From Doryteuthis pealeii (taxonomy: Eukaryota; Mollusca; Cephalopoda; Myopsida; Loliginidae), in the NCBI GenBank assembly GCA_023376005.1, contig CM042152.1, forward strand, positions 71,938,893-72,002,892: DNA of 64,000 bases. The letters run 5' to 3'. The translations under genes and the position numbers were made by a program. This document shows positions 32,815 to 45,396 of the stretch, one piece after another. Positions within the stretch are counted from its first letter, which is position 1. The number at the start of each line of letters is the position of its first letter. The notes under the pieces are model-generated. The model saw nothing but the letters and a program-made list of their open reading frames with translations, was not told the DNA's origin and made no database searches.

Positions 32815-32925
32815 ATGTATTGATGAATTGAAAACTTAAAATTACTATTAAGAAAAAAGACCAAAGTATAACAGTAGAAATAAAACTCAGTTTTGAGCAT
32901 TGTATTAAACTAAATAAATATACGT
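32815..32925 (+). pseudogene. Relic of a domain second exon
   Basis: ATTGATGAATTGAAAACTTA followed by AAATTACTATTAAGAAAAAA and later TTTTGAGCATTGTATTAAAC matches exon 22824-22956 from its codon 13 onward. It has an early stop, a shifted frame and a destroyed donor (AATAAATA for AGTAAGTA). The similarity continues into the intron after the exon (GAACTTTGAGTGTT, 32938-32951). The first exon of this domain copy is not found. A dead former copy of the module. Confidence 0.75.
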
Positions 32926-33124
32926 CTGGCAGGAACTGAACTTTGAGTGTTCAATTATAATGAAAAAAATTGAATACACTGCAAATGTATTTGACATTAA
33001 GAAAAAATATTTTATTCAAGTATATGTGCATACGTAAATATGTAAGACAGTTCATTGAAGGCTTCCAAGTATTGTAACAAGAAATATTGTAGCTACTGTT
33101 TGAATGACATTTTCCAAATTTCAG

Positions 33125-33193
33125 GTACAAGTATTAGTACAAGTTTTCCAACAATTCCAACAACTATATTACATACAAGTGTGACTCCAACAG
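33125..33193 (+). CDS. T/S/P-rich linker exon, phase 1-1
   Basis: A 69-nt exon after AAATTTCAG and before GTGAAT (2 nt + 22 codons + 1 nt): TSISTSFPTIPTTILHTSVT-PT. It combines the 5' word of the TSIGTG family with the 3' word (HTSVTPTG) of the 25692 family, as if the two linker types were fused or share an ancestor. Phase 1 kept. Confidence 0.78.
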
Positions 33194-33511
33194 GTGAATA
33201 TTGATTTTAATTATATGCTGCCCATGTGTTATATTTGCAAGAAATAATGTAGAAATTTAATTGTGCTTTAAATTAATTAGAATGTTTTAAGCACGTATGC
33301 ATATGTATATAATGAAAAATATTCTATATTTGAAATCTAATTGTCTTGCATTTGTGTCATATATGCCTTTTAGATTGATATAAAATGATATGTTCATTCA
33401 TTGTTTTGGTTATTATTTCAACACAAAGCCAAACAAATATTTTAGTTTATGAGTAATATTCTTTAAATATGGTTTTGTTATATTGATTTAATACTAAAAT
33501 GAAAATTCTCC

Positions 33512-33549
33512 TCTGCCCCTCTCTCTCTCTGTCTCTCTCTCTGTCTCTG

Positions 33550-33616
<67 letters not shown>
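33512..33616. repeat. Compound (CT)n-(TA)n-(TG)n microsatellite
   Basis: CT-rich run with interspersed G, then TA, then TG repeats. Frames through it encode only low-complexity peptides. Confidence 0.95.
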
Positions 33617-33617
<1 letters not shown>

Positions 33618-34109
33618 AACTGGCTGGTATATATTAATATCAGGAGGAGTTCCCATGGCATAGTGGCTAATGTGCTGAATTGTGACATCCAAGTAAGAAA
33701 ATTCAAACTCCAATTGTGCTATTACATTCACTTTCAGATTAATATTCTGGGGAAAGATATGAACCCCTTTATTCTCCAGCTATGGTTTATATAGTACTAC
33801 CAGTATTTATCTACAAGGATGGCTTTGGCATTAAATAACCTATGAAAGTTGATAGGCCATAAAACAAAGAACCCAAACCAAACCAAACCATACATTATTA
33901 TCAAATTGGATCACCCAACCAAGACATATATAAAAGTAAATAGCACACAGGATAGCCACAAATTCTAGCAATATTAACATTTGTATTAAAGCTAAAAATA
34001 AATTATGAAACAGCCCTGTAACATAGTGGAATATTCATAAAATTTAATTACAGATTAAATAATACAAATTATTAATAATGACAAAAGAATGAAAAATAGA
34101 AACATAATA

Positions 34110-35790
34110 TGGTTCAATGCCCCCTACTGCAAAACTGAAAAGAAACGTTGGGAGATTATTCTGATAGTATGAATTCTCATGACTCACGTCATTGCCACTC
34201 ATCATTGTTCCTGGCATGTCCTCAGTATGGCATCCAGTGTCTGCACAGATGATGAATTTAATTTTTTGCTGGTTCGCCAACATTGGTGTTTCCATGTGTA
34301 GGTGTCTACAGGAGAATATCACTTATAAGTATATCCACACTAATCCAGCAGTCTCCTGCATATTTTGTTTGTATTATTTGGATGGTTTGTGTGATAGGAT
34401 GTAAGTGGCCATACAGCAGCTTTTTTGGGGTGCTGCTTCTAAGATTCTTTCACAATAGCACATAGCATCCTTGTATAGTTCCTATCCAGCTTTTTCTCCA
34501 AGAATTTTGTTAAAGTCCAAGTAGTCCACCCATACATCATCTGTGTAGCACTAACAGGACTACAGCTTGGAAGAATTCTTGCTTTATCTTATAAGATTTC
34601 TATATGATCAATAATCTGTCAGTAGCAGTCCATGCCTTTCCTATGGTTATATTGACATCACTTTCTATAGATGATATACCGATCTAGGTATGTGAACTTG
34701 TCTATTGATTTCAGAGGTTTGTCATCTAATGTGGAGATATCTCCATCATGTTCAAAACACATGAACTCAATTTTTATCTGGGTTCATATAGAGGCCAATA
34801 CCCTTTTTTGTCTTATCCAGGCTATGCAGCAGTGATTCAGTTTGGGCAGGTGTATTTTCAAGATGTTGGACTAACTCCTTAGTGTAAGCTGTATGAACAT
34901 CCACCACTTATACTTATAGACTATTCAAAGTAGTAGAATGAAAAAACGCCAAACATGTATTTAACGTTGTTGATAAATTGTCCAAAAATTACTTGCTTGA
35001 TGGACTACTTCAAGGAAGGACTAACAGATTCAACAGACAAGGATTAAAATTGATACTACATCTTTCTACTTCAAGGAACGATCAACATACAAGGATTAAA
35101 ACTGATACTATATGCAGAACTAAGCACCTAAAATGGCAACTTGAATCATAACATGTTATGGGCCCAGGAAGTGCTAGATTGTATGGAGTCAAATGTCTTG
35201 GAGAAATCTACAAGCAAAAGTGTTGCTTCAAGATTTTTTGCTCAAACTTCTTTGACAATTCAATGAATATACACAATCTGAGAGGTCTTGGGTTGATTTC
35301 TTCAACATCCATTTTGATTTTTCCTAAGAATTTTCTCAACTTCAATTCTGATTCAATTGAGAAGCAGGGCATTATAAAATTTAGCAATTATGGTAGTAAG
35401 AGTTATACCTCTGTATTTCTTAGGATTCTGAGGTTGCCTTTCTTTGGGAAGGGTGGATGTAGCCTTTCATTCATTTCTCTATAGTGTTTAGTTTATACAC
35501 TGCATTGCATAATTGAACAAGTGTGTCAACATATTACCTTGTCTTCCATAACTTCAGGAAGTATTTTGATGAGATCTTCAGCTTTTCCGCTGAGGTTATT
35601 TACTGTGAAGTATCCTAGTTTGATGTCCAATTGTCTATTAATGATTTCTTGTGTATTTTTATCAGTGATTTTAGGAGGGTTTCCAAGTAGATTCTTGAAG
35701 TGTTCTTTCCACTTTCAAATTCTATTTTCTTACCAGGCAGCTTTTAGCTTTGATCTTGAAGTGCTTTTCCCATCGCTAACTTAACTTAAT
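34110..35790 (-). mobile_element. Decayed LINE fragment, minus strand
   Basis: In the minus direction, 35790-35160 reads as the region leading into RT (pieces such as DIKLGYFTV and later NYR-type sequence), with many stops. From 34930 to 34110 it reads as the region after the catalytic motif: NTPAQTESLLHSL near 34840, then SATQMMYGWTTWTL near 34530, and ICADTGCHTEDMPG in the frame ending at 34044. The piece holding the YxDD motif (35160-34930) is replaced by other sequence. The same family occurs in the opposite orientation at 37020-38310. Confidence 0.7.
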
Positions 35791-35833
35791 CGCTTAACTG
35801 TCTGTTAATCAAGATTGTCTATCTTCTACAGAA

Positions 35834-35836
<3 letters not shown>

Positions 35837-35884
<48 letters not shown>
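35837..35884. repeat. (TA)n microsatellite
   Basis: About 24 TA units at the left edge of the inverted repeat that follows. Confidence 0.95.
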
Positions 35885-35887
<3 letters not shown>

Positions 35888-35939
35888 ACGTATAGTTAGG
35901 CAGCATTTCTTCTTTCAGACATATTTTGTTGAACTGTGC

Positions 35940-36740
35940 AGCCATTTTGTGTCTGTAAATTTTGTTCATCATCCTTTCAAGTTTCTGAATAGATGTAATG
36001 ATATCAGGCTGAAAATGTCTGATGTATTTGCCATTGCATATTTGCTCTCAGTACTTTTTGCCCTGTCACGGTCCATCTTCAAGGGGAATGTAAGAACAAT
36101 ACAACATTCTATTTATATTGGTTTTGTATTTTTTATTTGTTTATTTTATTGTGTTCTAATTATTATTGTTATTATCATTATTAGTGTTATTATCATTATT
36201 ATTATCATTATTATCACTATTACCACCATTATTATTATTATTGTTATTATTAATATTGTAGTAATTATTAATGTGGTTATGTAGTTAGTGGCAGTGGTTA
36301 CAAGCATTTTTGAATATTAGTGCTAATATCAAAGTTTATTTTATTACAGTTAAGATTTTTATGTCTAATATGTAGAAAAATCTTTAGTCTTTGTTTACAG
36401 TTTTGTTGTTCTAATATGGCGGTATTGTCTGTGAGTATTTTTTGGTAGTTGGTTGTAGGACAGGAATAATGTAGGATATGTATGATAATAGCACTAATAA
36501 TGACAACAACAATAATAATTAGAATACAATAAAATAAACAAATAAAAAGTACAACAATATAAACAGAATACCAGTAGAATGGAACAACCCAATGTTGAAG
36601 ATGGTCCGTGATGGGGCAGAAAGTACTCGGGAGCAAATAAGCTATGTCAAATACATCAGCCAATTTCAGCCTGATATCATTACATCTATTCATAAACTTG
36701 AAAGGATGATGAACAAAATTTACAGACACAAAATGGCAGC
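35940..36740. repeat. Inverted repeat, ~250-bp arms, (TA)n at both edges
   Basis: 35945-36200 and 36485-36735 are inverse copies: both, read inward, encode MSVNFVHHPFKF and CNDIRLK and then an Ile-rich low-complexity stretch from (ATT/GTT)n runs. The matching frames are a consequence of the palindrome and include no domain that I know. (TA)n arrays border both arms (35837-35884, 36741-36768). It looks like a foldback element or a duplicated LINE 5' region. Confidence 0.75.

Positions 36741-36768
<28 letters not shown>
36741..36768. repeat. (TA)n microsatellite
   Basis: About 14 TA units at the right edge of the inverted repeat. Confidence 0.95.
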
Positions 36769-36772
<4 letters not shown>

Positions 36773-37019
36773 TAGAATTATGTAGTATTTAGAATTTCTA
36801 ATATTTACTGACTTGAAACCTTTTTTTTAACCTCTGGTGATGGCCCCACATAACCTAAGGCACAAGTGGAGATCTTGAGAGTCTTTATGTCAAAAATAAA
36901 ATCAGTAGGCCTTGTTGCCTGAAATTGGTAAAGACAAACATACTAAACAGAAGCTTATTTATTAGTATATGTAACAATTATACTAAAATTCTAATTACAT
37001 TGATTACAATGCAGTGAAT

Positions 37020-38310
37020 TTAAGGTGACCTTTGAATCACTAAGAACTACAGAGGCATAACTTTTACTGCCATAGCTGCTAAGATATATAATGCTCTTTT
37101 TCTTTATCACATCTGACCTAAAATAGAGAAAATTCTTAGGAAAAGCAAAATGGGTTCCGCAGAAATAGATCTACATCTCAGATCCAGACTATTTCTAGAA
37201 TCGTAGAAGGGGTTGGATCCAAGAATCTTGAGGCAACACTATTGTTTGTAGTTATCTCCAAGGCATTTAACTCCATATACAGAGGAAAAATAGAGCCAAT
37301 ACTACTAGCGCACAGCTTCCCCAAAGAAACAGTTACTGCTATAATGATGCTCTACAAAGACACTAAAGCAATGGTACATTCACCTATTTGTGACACAGAT
37401 TTCTTTGACATTGTCACTGGAGTCCTACAAAGAGATACATTAGCACCATATATATTTATGATTACTACATACTTTGAATGTCATTAGATCCCATAAAAGA
37501 AAAAGGTTCCACCCTAAAAGATAAAAAGCAAGAAGCAGGTGGTATCCCACAAAGACTATTACAGATGTGGATGATCTGATACTTCTTGTAAACACTCCTG
37601 CACAAGCAGAATCACTGCTACATAGCCTAGAAAAGTCAGCAAGGAACATCAGCCTCTATATGAATTTCAACATAACTGAATTCATGTGTTTTAAACAGGA
37701 AGGAGGCATCTCCACACTCAATAGTAAGCCTCTAAAATCAGTGGACCAGTTCATGTAACTTGGTAGTAATATCTCATCCACAGAAAGCCATGTAAATGTA
37801 CATAATAGGGTAGGCATGGTCTGCTATAGATTATCAATCATATGGAAATGTGATATCACTGATGAGTTAAAGCAACAATTCTTCCAAGCCATTATTGTAT
37901 TAGGGCTACTGTACTGCTGCAGCTTTTGGACCCTAGAGAATAAGCTAGATGGAAGTTTCACAAGTATGCTGCATGCAGTCTTAAACAAATTGTGGAAGCA
38001 ACACCCAACAAGAAAGCAGCTATATGGCCACTTGTCCCTTATCATACAAACCATTTGAGTAAGACGAACAAGACATGCTGGATTCAGCTGGAGAAGTAAG
38101 AATGAACTCATAAGAGATGTTCTCCTATGGAAACCTGCATAGAGGAACGCCAATGTTGTCTGTCCAGTGAGGGCCTACATCGATCAGCTCTGTGCAGATT
38201 TTGTTTTCTGCACAAAGGGCCTCCCAGGGGTGATGACTGACAGGGATGGTTGGTGAGAGATTGTCATGGATAACTGTGTTATCAGTGTTACCTGAAGATG
38301 ATGAATGATT
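37020..38310 (+). mobile_element. Decayed LINE fragment, plus strand (RT)
   Basis: Plus-strand pieces: NYRGITFTAIAAKIYNAL near 37040, VISKAFNSIYRGKIEPILLA in the frame at 37242, VTGVLQRDTLAPYIF near 37415, DVDDLILLVNTPAQAESLLH near 37567 (the YADD catalytic box degraded to DVDD), RLSIIWKCDIT near 37825, and KQHPTRKQLYGHL near 38000. This is the order of an AP-endonuclease-type LINE reverse transcriptase. Stops and frameshifts throughout. The 5' part is missing. Confidence 0.8.
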
Positions 38311-39409
38311 ATCAATATTTTTATGCTTCTAGTACTTTTACTTCAATACCTACAATTTCTACAATTTTTTTAACATAATTTAGAGTCCCTGTAATTTTCT
38401 AGTTGTATTCTGAAAACAATTTGTTAACTTATGTTCTGCTTATGTTCTAAACTCCTTGTGTTATTTTCATTAATATTTTCTATAGATACTAAGATTGTTT
38501 TAAAGATATAATTCAATGTATTGCTTACTGATATAGAATATCATTTGTTGGCAATATTAAAAAAATATAATAAATGATATTTAAAACTAAACAAATATGT
38601 ATAGTATATGAGATTTCAATGTATTCATTCAATAATCAAAATTAATCAGTCTTTTTATAGTTTATGTAAATATATATTATAGTAAGTAAAAATATTAAGC
38701 ATGTATATGAATATAAAATATCTTTGGTTTATTACATAAATAACTATAATTTAGGCTTGTCCACTTTACACTTTAGATAAGATAGGAATTGCTGATTGTG
38801 AAATTAATCATTAGATTTGCTAGTATAGATTAAAGGGAAAAGCAGACATTTTGGCCATAAAGCCAGAAAAAAATTTAATATTCAGGAATTCTTCTTATGT
38901 TCTAAACTCCTTGTGTTATCTTCATTAATATTTTCTATAGATAGTAATATAGATATAGTAATAAATATGAGAATCATAATAATAGCAAGTGTGAGAGGAT
39001 TAATTTTAACTGTGCATGGTATATAAGGAAGTATAAATAGTAATAAAGACATATAGCAATTGGTAAAGGCAAGCTACAATAATAAGCGTAAACAAATTGT
39101 TGATAGATATGTTTTTATAAGAGTAAAGAAAGAAGGAAGTAAAGTATAAACAAGGAAGGGTGGTCTTATTATTTGCATTTAGTTCTCTTAAAACTAAGGT
39201 TCCAAAACAAAGAAGAAAATTGGCCACTGCTATGCTATTGTTAAAAATATTGAACTATGACATTATATTTGATATATACAGGAAAAACAAAACTAAAATT
39301 AATTGAATTATATTGAAAATGTTCAATAGGAGTTTGACATATTCATTATTGACTTGATGTAGTTCTAAAAGGTTCCTATTATTCAATATTCTTCTCTTAT
39401 ATTCCACAG
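38311..39409 (+). other. Intron, nothing recognised
   Basis: AT-rich. The word TTATGTTCTAAACTCCTTGT occurs twice (about 38441 and 38896), so there is a local duplication. It ends in the acceptor TATTCCACAG of the next small exon. Confidence 0.55.
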
Positions 39410-39430
39410 CTACTCCTGAAACAACAACAG
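39410..39430 (+). CDS. 21-nt linker microexon, phase 1-1
   Basis: CT + ACT CCT GAA ACA ACA ACA + G, between TATTCCACAG and GTAAAA. It encodes (A)TPETTT and preserves phase 1. The next exon starts CA, giving G|CA (Ala) before the Thr-Cys that opens domain copy 3. Its identity rests on phase, composition and consensus splice sites only, hence moderate confidence. Confidence 0.6.
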
Positions 39431-41156
39431 GTAAAATAATCTTTTAAGATTCTTTGTAATTGAATATAATCATTTGATTATCTTAGTCCATGAATTCTAA
39501 AAAGAGCAGAAATTCTTTTGTTACAATATTGTTTAACTTTCTTTTGGGGATTTCAGGAATATATTCTATTATCAATTCCCAACAATAACAAAATTAAGCC
39601 TTGGATGCATGAAAGCGCTAAGTTTAAACAAATTTTGTACAACAAATTGTTTTATCTGATTATATTGTTTGAATATCTTTCTTTGAGATTTTATAGCTTT
39701 TGGAAATATAAATGATGATTTAAAAAACTAAAACATATTGAATTTGGGATTGGTATTGATGCTATATTATTCAACTCTCCCTATAAAACAGTCAGTTACA
39801 ATCATTTATTATTAATATTTGAGTACTTGACAAAAATAATCTCTTTTTTATTTGGTGATAATTTTTTGGAAAAAAGTTGGGTTTTTTTAAAGAAAGGCAG
39901 AAAGAATAGAAAATTGTCTTTAAAAATAGTGAAACTTCTCAAAAATCCCTCACAGTGATCTGGGCCTCGAGGCAAAAGGATTCTTAGTCACTTAAACCCA
40001 TCCTTATTATTCATTCCATACTGATATGTTCAATCTTAATCAGACATTTGTTTCTAGAAATCTAAGTCTCCAAAAACATAAATAAATCTATTCAAGTGTT
40101 TCTTTTTAGTGCTATGGCATATCATTACAAACACATCTAGCTTACTATATTCATAGAGCAGCAGGTAGGTGTTAAAACATTTTACCTTTAGTACACTAAT
40201 TAGCGGTCATTTAGAAAATGAGAGTTTTGTTATTTGGACCTCTTGGTGCTTTAGGAATTGGATAACTGCCTGTTTGCTTGGTCTGCCCATATTATGCAAT
40301 ATACACTAATTCCTTATTGTATGGCATCTGTGCATTTGACAAACTTTGTCAGCTAATTTTTATTAATACTCTGTCATATACCTTGGTAAATGATACTGGA
40401 AGTAAATGAGTTTATTTTGGGGTTTACACCTGTATCTTTATATATTTATATATAATAATTAATATATATTTGTATCTAAGCCACGATTATATTTTTGATA
40501 TCAAATTATTGAGATTTATTTATGCAAGTTGAGATTTATTTATGCAAGTTGAAAAATGTTATTAGGGATTAAAAAACCAAAAAAACTTTACAAATTACTG
40601 TATTTTTGAATATTGTGGATACTATGACCTCAAGAACGCATCCTAATTTTAACTTGTGAAATTTTGAAGAAAATAAATACTACCTGAAATTAAGTAAAAT
40701 ACAAAAAAGAGTAACCTTCAACTCATAGGATACAGGGTTAATTGTTAAGACATATTTCAGAAAAAAATAGTTTCTTCAATGCCTGTAAGTACAATATTTA
40801 ATTTTTTTCAATTTAGAATGAAGACTATTCTAACAATTATAAGCTAACCAATGAATATATTTACCATTATTATATTCTTATGTTACATGTTTTAATAGAA
40901 TTAAAATATCAAATATCAATATATATTTGTATGAACTCAAATGACACTAGTAAGGTGAATTTTATAAACAGAATCAGGAATGCTGAAGATTATATCAAAA
41001 TATTGAGATAAATCATGGTGTCTTCATTCAAACAGTATTTTTTATTATCTAACTTTATCTAATTAGCACCTCTACTTATATGTACATTCTAAATTCTGCA
41101 TTCTTATATAAACATGCTTTATCATGTTACTCATAATAATTATTTATTATATTCAG
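39431..41156 (+). other. Intron, nothing recognised
   Basis: AT-rich. A 21-bp direct repeat (GTTGAGATTTATTTATGCAA) occurs at about 40508 and 40529. No exon or element that I can name. Confidence 0.55.
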
Positions 41157-41383
41157 CAACATGTTCCATGAAAAGAAAACTGACTATCAAAGACCTTCTT
41201 CATTTGGCTACAAATGTTGAGGATGATCCTGCAAATTCTTTGCTACCAGGAAAAACATTGAAAATAAAAGATCATTCAGAAGTCCTTCTTAAATATTACT
41301 TCAATAAGCCTCTTGAGATCTATTCTGTGCAAATAGATAATTATAAAAACATTTCAACATATGAAGTACTAAATTTGAATTTG
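41157..41383 (+). CDS. Unassigned domain copy 3, first exon (phase 1-0)
   Basis: A 227-nt exon (2 nt + 75 codons) after TATATTCAG and before GTAAGT. It reads TCSMKRKLTIKDLLHLATNV, with Cys at the same place as in the other copies, and later VLLKYYFNKPLEIYSVQI, the equivalent of the VTFNDPKVPV strand pair. It is shorter and strongly diverged, so this copy is older than copies 1 and 2. Confidence 0.8.
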
Positions 41384-43013
41384 GTAAGTTTACTTTTTAT
41401 TTATTAAGATTCTATTCAAAAATATAAGAAAGTTCTATTCATAGATTAATTCCTGGTGTATTATTTCTATTAGCATAACTATTTAAATCTTAAAACTTTC
41501 ATTTTCCTAATTTTCTTAGTGCTAACATTGCTGTTTAGTTTTCCAAAAAACATGTTTTGCTAGTTTCTCCAAGTATTCTCATACAATGTATCTAATATTG
41601 GTATTTTTTCTTTGTTATCATATTTCTTTCCTTTTCATTTTTACCGATTGACTATATTTTCTATGGAGAAATACAAATTAGCTAAGGGGAATCAGTAAAT
41701 TTTAATTAGACCACTAATGTTACTTTTGTGCTACTATTAATAGGATAGAATCATATCCAACTATAACTGTAGTCTATCAAATTGACAAACAGTTTCCCTA
41801 TACTCCTATTATAGGTATGATATGCACTAATGGCTTCAAGAGCAAATTATTTTTTATAATTACCAGCTGTTCTTTTTTATTCTTAGTCATAAAGATGGAA
41901 GCAAAAATATTTGTTTTTGTAATTGACAAGACCCTTCTTTATCATCTTTCAAAGATAAAAGCTGCTATTCTTCTGGTTCCAGTAAAATAGTCAAACCTGC
42001 TTTTATGTTTATTTTACTATCACTGTAAATATTTTTTATTATGAATGCAAGTAATGTTAAAAATAACAATACAGATTTAACACAAAAGTGTATTCATATT
42101 CATTTATGTTTATATTTTGTGAAGGATAAAGATACAAAAAATTCTTCTAAATGAAAAATATACATATCGTTAATGACTTTGTGATCATATGTGAATTTTT
42201 TAAAAATTTTTTAAAAATTCAAGGAAATGATAAAGGTAAACTTGAAAATCATGATTTTTTTTTTAAAGATTGCAAGTGTGCATGGAAATATCTGCCTTTC
42301 CCTTTCACTTGTCTAATCAATTTATTAAAAATTTTGCATAATTTTCAATAACATACATTGGGTATGTGCCAAAAAATTTGTGAAAATTTAATTAGAATAA
42401 TTATGGAAAATTTTATTGACATTTTTGTTCACAAAATACTTATTGATTTATTTTTTTAACATCCATATTGATGTGCAAAATATTTTTTTCTTTCCAATTG
42501 TTTAAAATTGAAGCTTAAAATTGAGAATTAAAACTCAGATTGAATTTGAACTGTAAATAAAGCAATTTAAGTTTATCTAACTTGATTTCTAAATCTTTTT
42601 TAATAAAAGGTAAGTTTTAATGTGATCAATATATTTTTACATTCACCGGTACTTGTTTTCTTTGGGTGAGTGGCTTTTTTTGTCCATATCTAAATAATGA
42701 TTTTCTTATTCAATTGTTTTTAAACAATACATCTCCTTTCTAAATTAATTATGTTACAAATAAGTAAAAACCTTTTAAAGCTTATATCCTAAGAAATGGA
42801 AAGTTTCATATCAAGGAGAATTAAACCTAGGAAATATACATTTTAGCTTAGCATAAAATAAATAATTTAATTGTGACAGATAATTTAGATCTTAATTAAT
42901 AAATGGTAATATTATTTGATTTATTCATTAAATTCAATATCAAATAGTGACTTGAATTTTATTCAATAGTAAGCATCAAATTCGATATTTTCTTTTTTGA
43001 TTAAAATATTTAG
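41384..43013 (+). other. Phase-0 intron inside domain copy 3
   Basis: AT-rich, no element recognised. It ends TTAAAATATTTAG. Confidence 0.6.
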
Positions 43014-43137
43014 ACCAAGTCACCAAATGAAACAATGGTCTTCATTCCACCAAAATTGCTAGAATACATTGAATTCAAGTTCTTTGTCTCGGATTTACCT
43101 GCAGAAATTCACATAACAATCGAAGTTTGTGAAAAAT
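43014..43137 (+). CDS. Unassigned domain copy 3, second exon (phase 0-1)
   Basis: A 124-nt exon (41 codons + 1 nt) after ATATTTAG and before GTGAGT: TKSPNETMVFIPPKLLEYIE and then FKFFVSDLPAEIHITIEVCE. It has the conserved final strand and Cys (equivalent to KIELSVELC). It ends phase 1 with T, so a following GT- or AT-starting exon is read from a split codon. Confidence 0.82.
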
Positions 43138-45384
43138 GTGAGTATTCTATGAACTTATCACTTCATTCATATTAACATTCTTGTTTGTTTTTATTGGATA
43201 CCTAACCAATTTTTTGAGAGACATTACCAGTATTTGGTGTTAGGGAGGATATTTAATCACATCCTCTACTCACCAAGTTTCAATATTAGCATTAGTGTAT
43301 CTTTATTGATACACTGAATAAATAAAAAGGAAAGATGAGATAAACTCTTATAAGCATATAAGACATTTAATGCATACATATATAAACACATATAACAAGT
43401 ATTACAGGAATACATGTGATGCAAACAGATAAAATATGCACATTGTTCCATGGACAAGCAGTACTCAAAAAGAGGTATAAAAATAGTTAAAAGTCTTAAG
43501 TTGTTCAGCCATGTGGCTTTACACTTCAGTGTCAAGGTGAAATAAAGTACCTTGCTGGAATTGGAGATATAGTCTCTCTTCTGTTCAATGAATAGTGATG
43601 AAAAGCATATCCACTCCATTCCAAGAAAGAGAAAGAAAGTTAGGACTTATCCCTTCAAAGATGGGAACTAAAAAGAGGAAGATAAAGAACTCTCAGTTCT
43701 CATGTGACCACAAAAATGTGATGTCCAAAGCAACACCTCCAATCAAGGGAAAACAATTATTTTTTGTCTCCTTACATTTTCAATATGGTATTCAGCATTA
43801 TAAATTATTAGATTTTCAAATGTAGTGTTTAGAATAATGTATGCAATAACCATTGGGCCATTAACATAAAATTATTAGAAAACATGATCAATGAAAGTCA
43901 ACAAAACTGTGCATATAAGTATAGAATAATTCTTAATTGCTTATATTTGTTCCAGATTTCAAACTATGTTCTACTTATGATTTTAGAAAATATTTGTTTG
44001 TTTAAGTTGGACTTAGTTTATAGAATATATTAGAATTTTGTAAATATAAACATTTTCAAATATATAGTGAATAATCAAATCATTTTTAATTGGTATTGCA
44101 TATAGTTATAATATGATTATTAATTTATTCATCTACATAATCGTTTTATGAGAGTACAGTATAAATAATATTTTCTTGTTTGCATATATCAAATCTTTAA
44201 TCAATTAAGTCTATTTTCCTTATGAACAATAACTATTTGTCTCAGTTATCTTTCAATTTTAAAATATTCATAAAAATAGACGTTTTTATTAAACTTTTCA
44301 AGAAAGAAAGACCACTAATTATCTGTGATTATTGGCAGAAAGGATAATAAACAGCCTGGTTATACTGAAAGTACTTATTAATTATCTGTTTATTTGTTGT
44401 CCTATACATTCATATACCAGTTTGATAAATACAAGGCTTTAAATAAGAAATTTGTTTTCACATGCATTTTATCATCATATTTGCATTATTGTATATTTTT
44501 TTAATTATTTATAATTCAAACTTTGAATGCTTTTAATTTTATATAAAGGAAACAAAGATGATATATTTTTTAAAATCTCATGATCAATTTTTTAAAAAAA
44601 ATCCTTTTGCAAGTCTCTTCAGGACTGTTCAAATATGTCACAATGTTTTCCATCTCTGTCAAAGCCCAGATATTTTTCCATTTTTTTCATTTTTCAGTTT
44701 CTGTTTATGGTTTGCTGGAACACTAAATGCAACAGACATGTCTTTATGTCTTTAAATATGTTGCCCTTGTTAGGTTCAAGGTTATAATAAGTTGAACAAA
44801 ACAACTCTGACACGAGTGTTAAACATAACATAATGGACTTTAATAAACAACATGAAATACACACACAAGGAAAGGAATGATATACAATAAAAAGTGTATA
44901 CATTAATTCACTAAATAAACATACAAAAATAGAGATAGGACTGAAGAGTCCATAATTTCAAGTAAACTTACTAGCGTTGTGTTGGGGGCTGAAGCCCCCA
45001 CATGAGAAGGGTGTAGACATAAATGTCTAAGCCATGTGTGTGAGGTCCCGAGGAGAAAGAGGAAGAGAGTTTAAAACAGGTGCTTAAATACCCAGAGGGA
45101 AGATAACTCTTCCAGGCAAAGGGAAGACAACCCAACACCTTGGTCTACATTGGGTGATCCACTTAAACTTTAAAGTTGCATAGAATTTTACTTTTTCTAT
45201 TCTCTAGGATAGATTATGATCTGTGACTATACCATTCATTCCTGGGAAATAGTAGAAATGTAACATTATCAATTAATTTTTAATATTGAAATTCAATTAT
45301 AAGAAAATGGAAATAATATGACACATTTTTTTTCAATTTATAAATTATCACCTTATATTTTTGTTTTTCTTTCTTTTCTTGTAG
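43138..45384 (+). other. Intron with possible insertions
   Basis: 43266-43830 differs in composition from its surroundings and may be a retroposed or TE fragment (frames there have no known domain). 44780-45190 looks like an LTR-type insertion: it has TTTAATAAACAACATG and, at 44985-44999, a strong GGGGGCTGAAGCCCCC hairpin, but the ends are not resolved. It ends in TTTTCTTGTAG. Confidence 0.5.
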
Positions 45385-45396
45385 ATCCTCCTTTCT
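45385..45396 (+). CDS. 12-nt microexon, phase 1-1
   Basis: AT + CCT CCT TTC + T, between TCTTTTCTTGTAG and GTGAGTATTT. In frame it adds Tyr-Pro-Pro-Phe and leaves T, which with the next exon's GT makes the Cys that starts domain copy 4. Without it, the T ending 43014-43137 would also give Cys, so the microexon is optional for frame. The splice sites are strong; the size makes it tentative. Confidence 0.55.

Noticed and set aside
35949..36729. Two similar frames starting MSVNFVHHPF on opposite strands as genes
   Set aside because: They are the two arms of one inverted repeat and end in Ile-rich low complexity from ATT runs.
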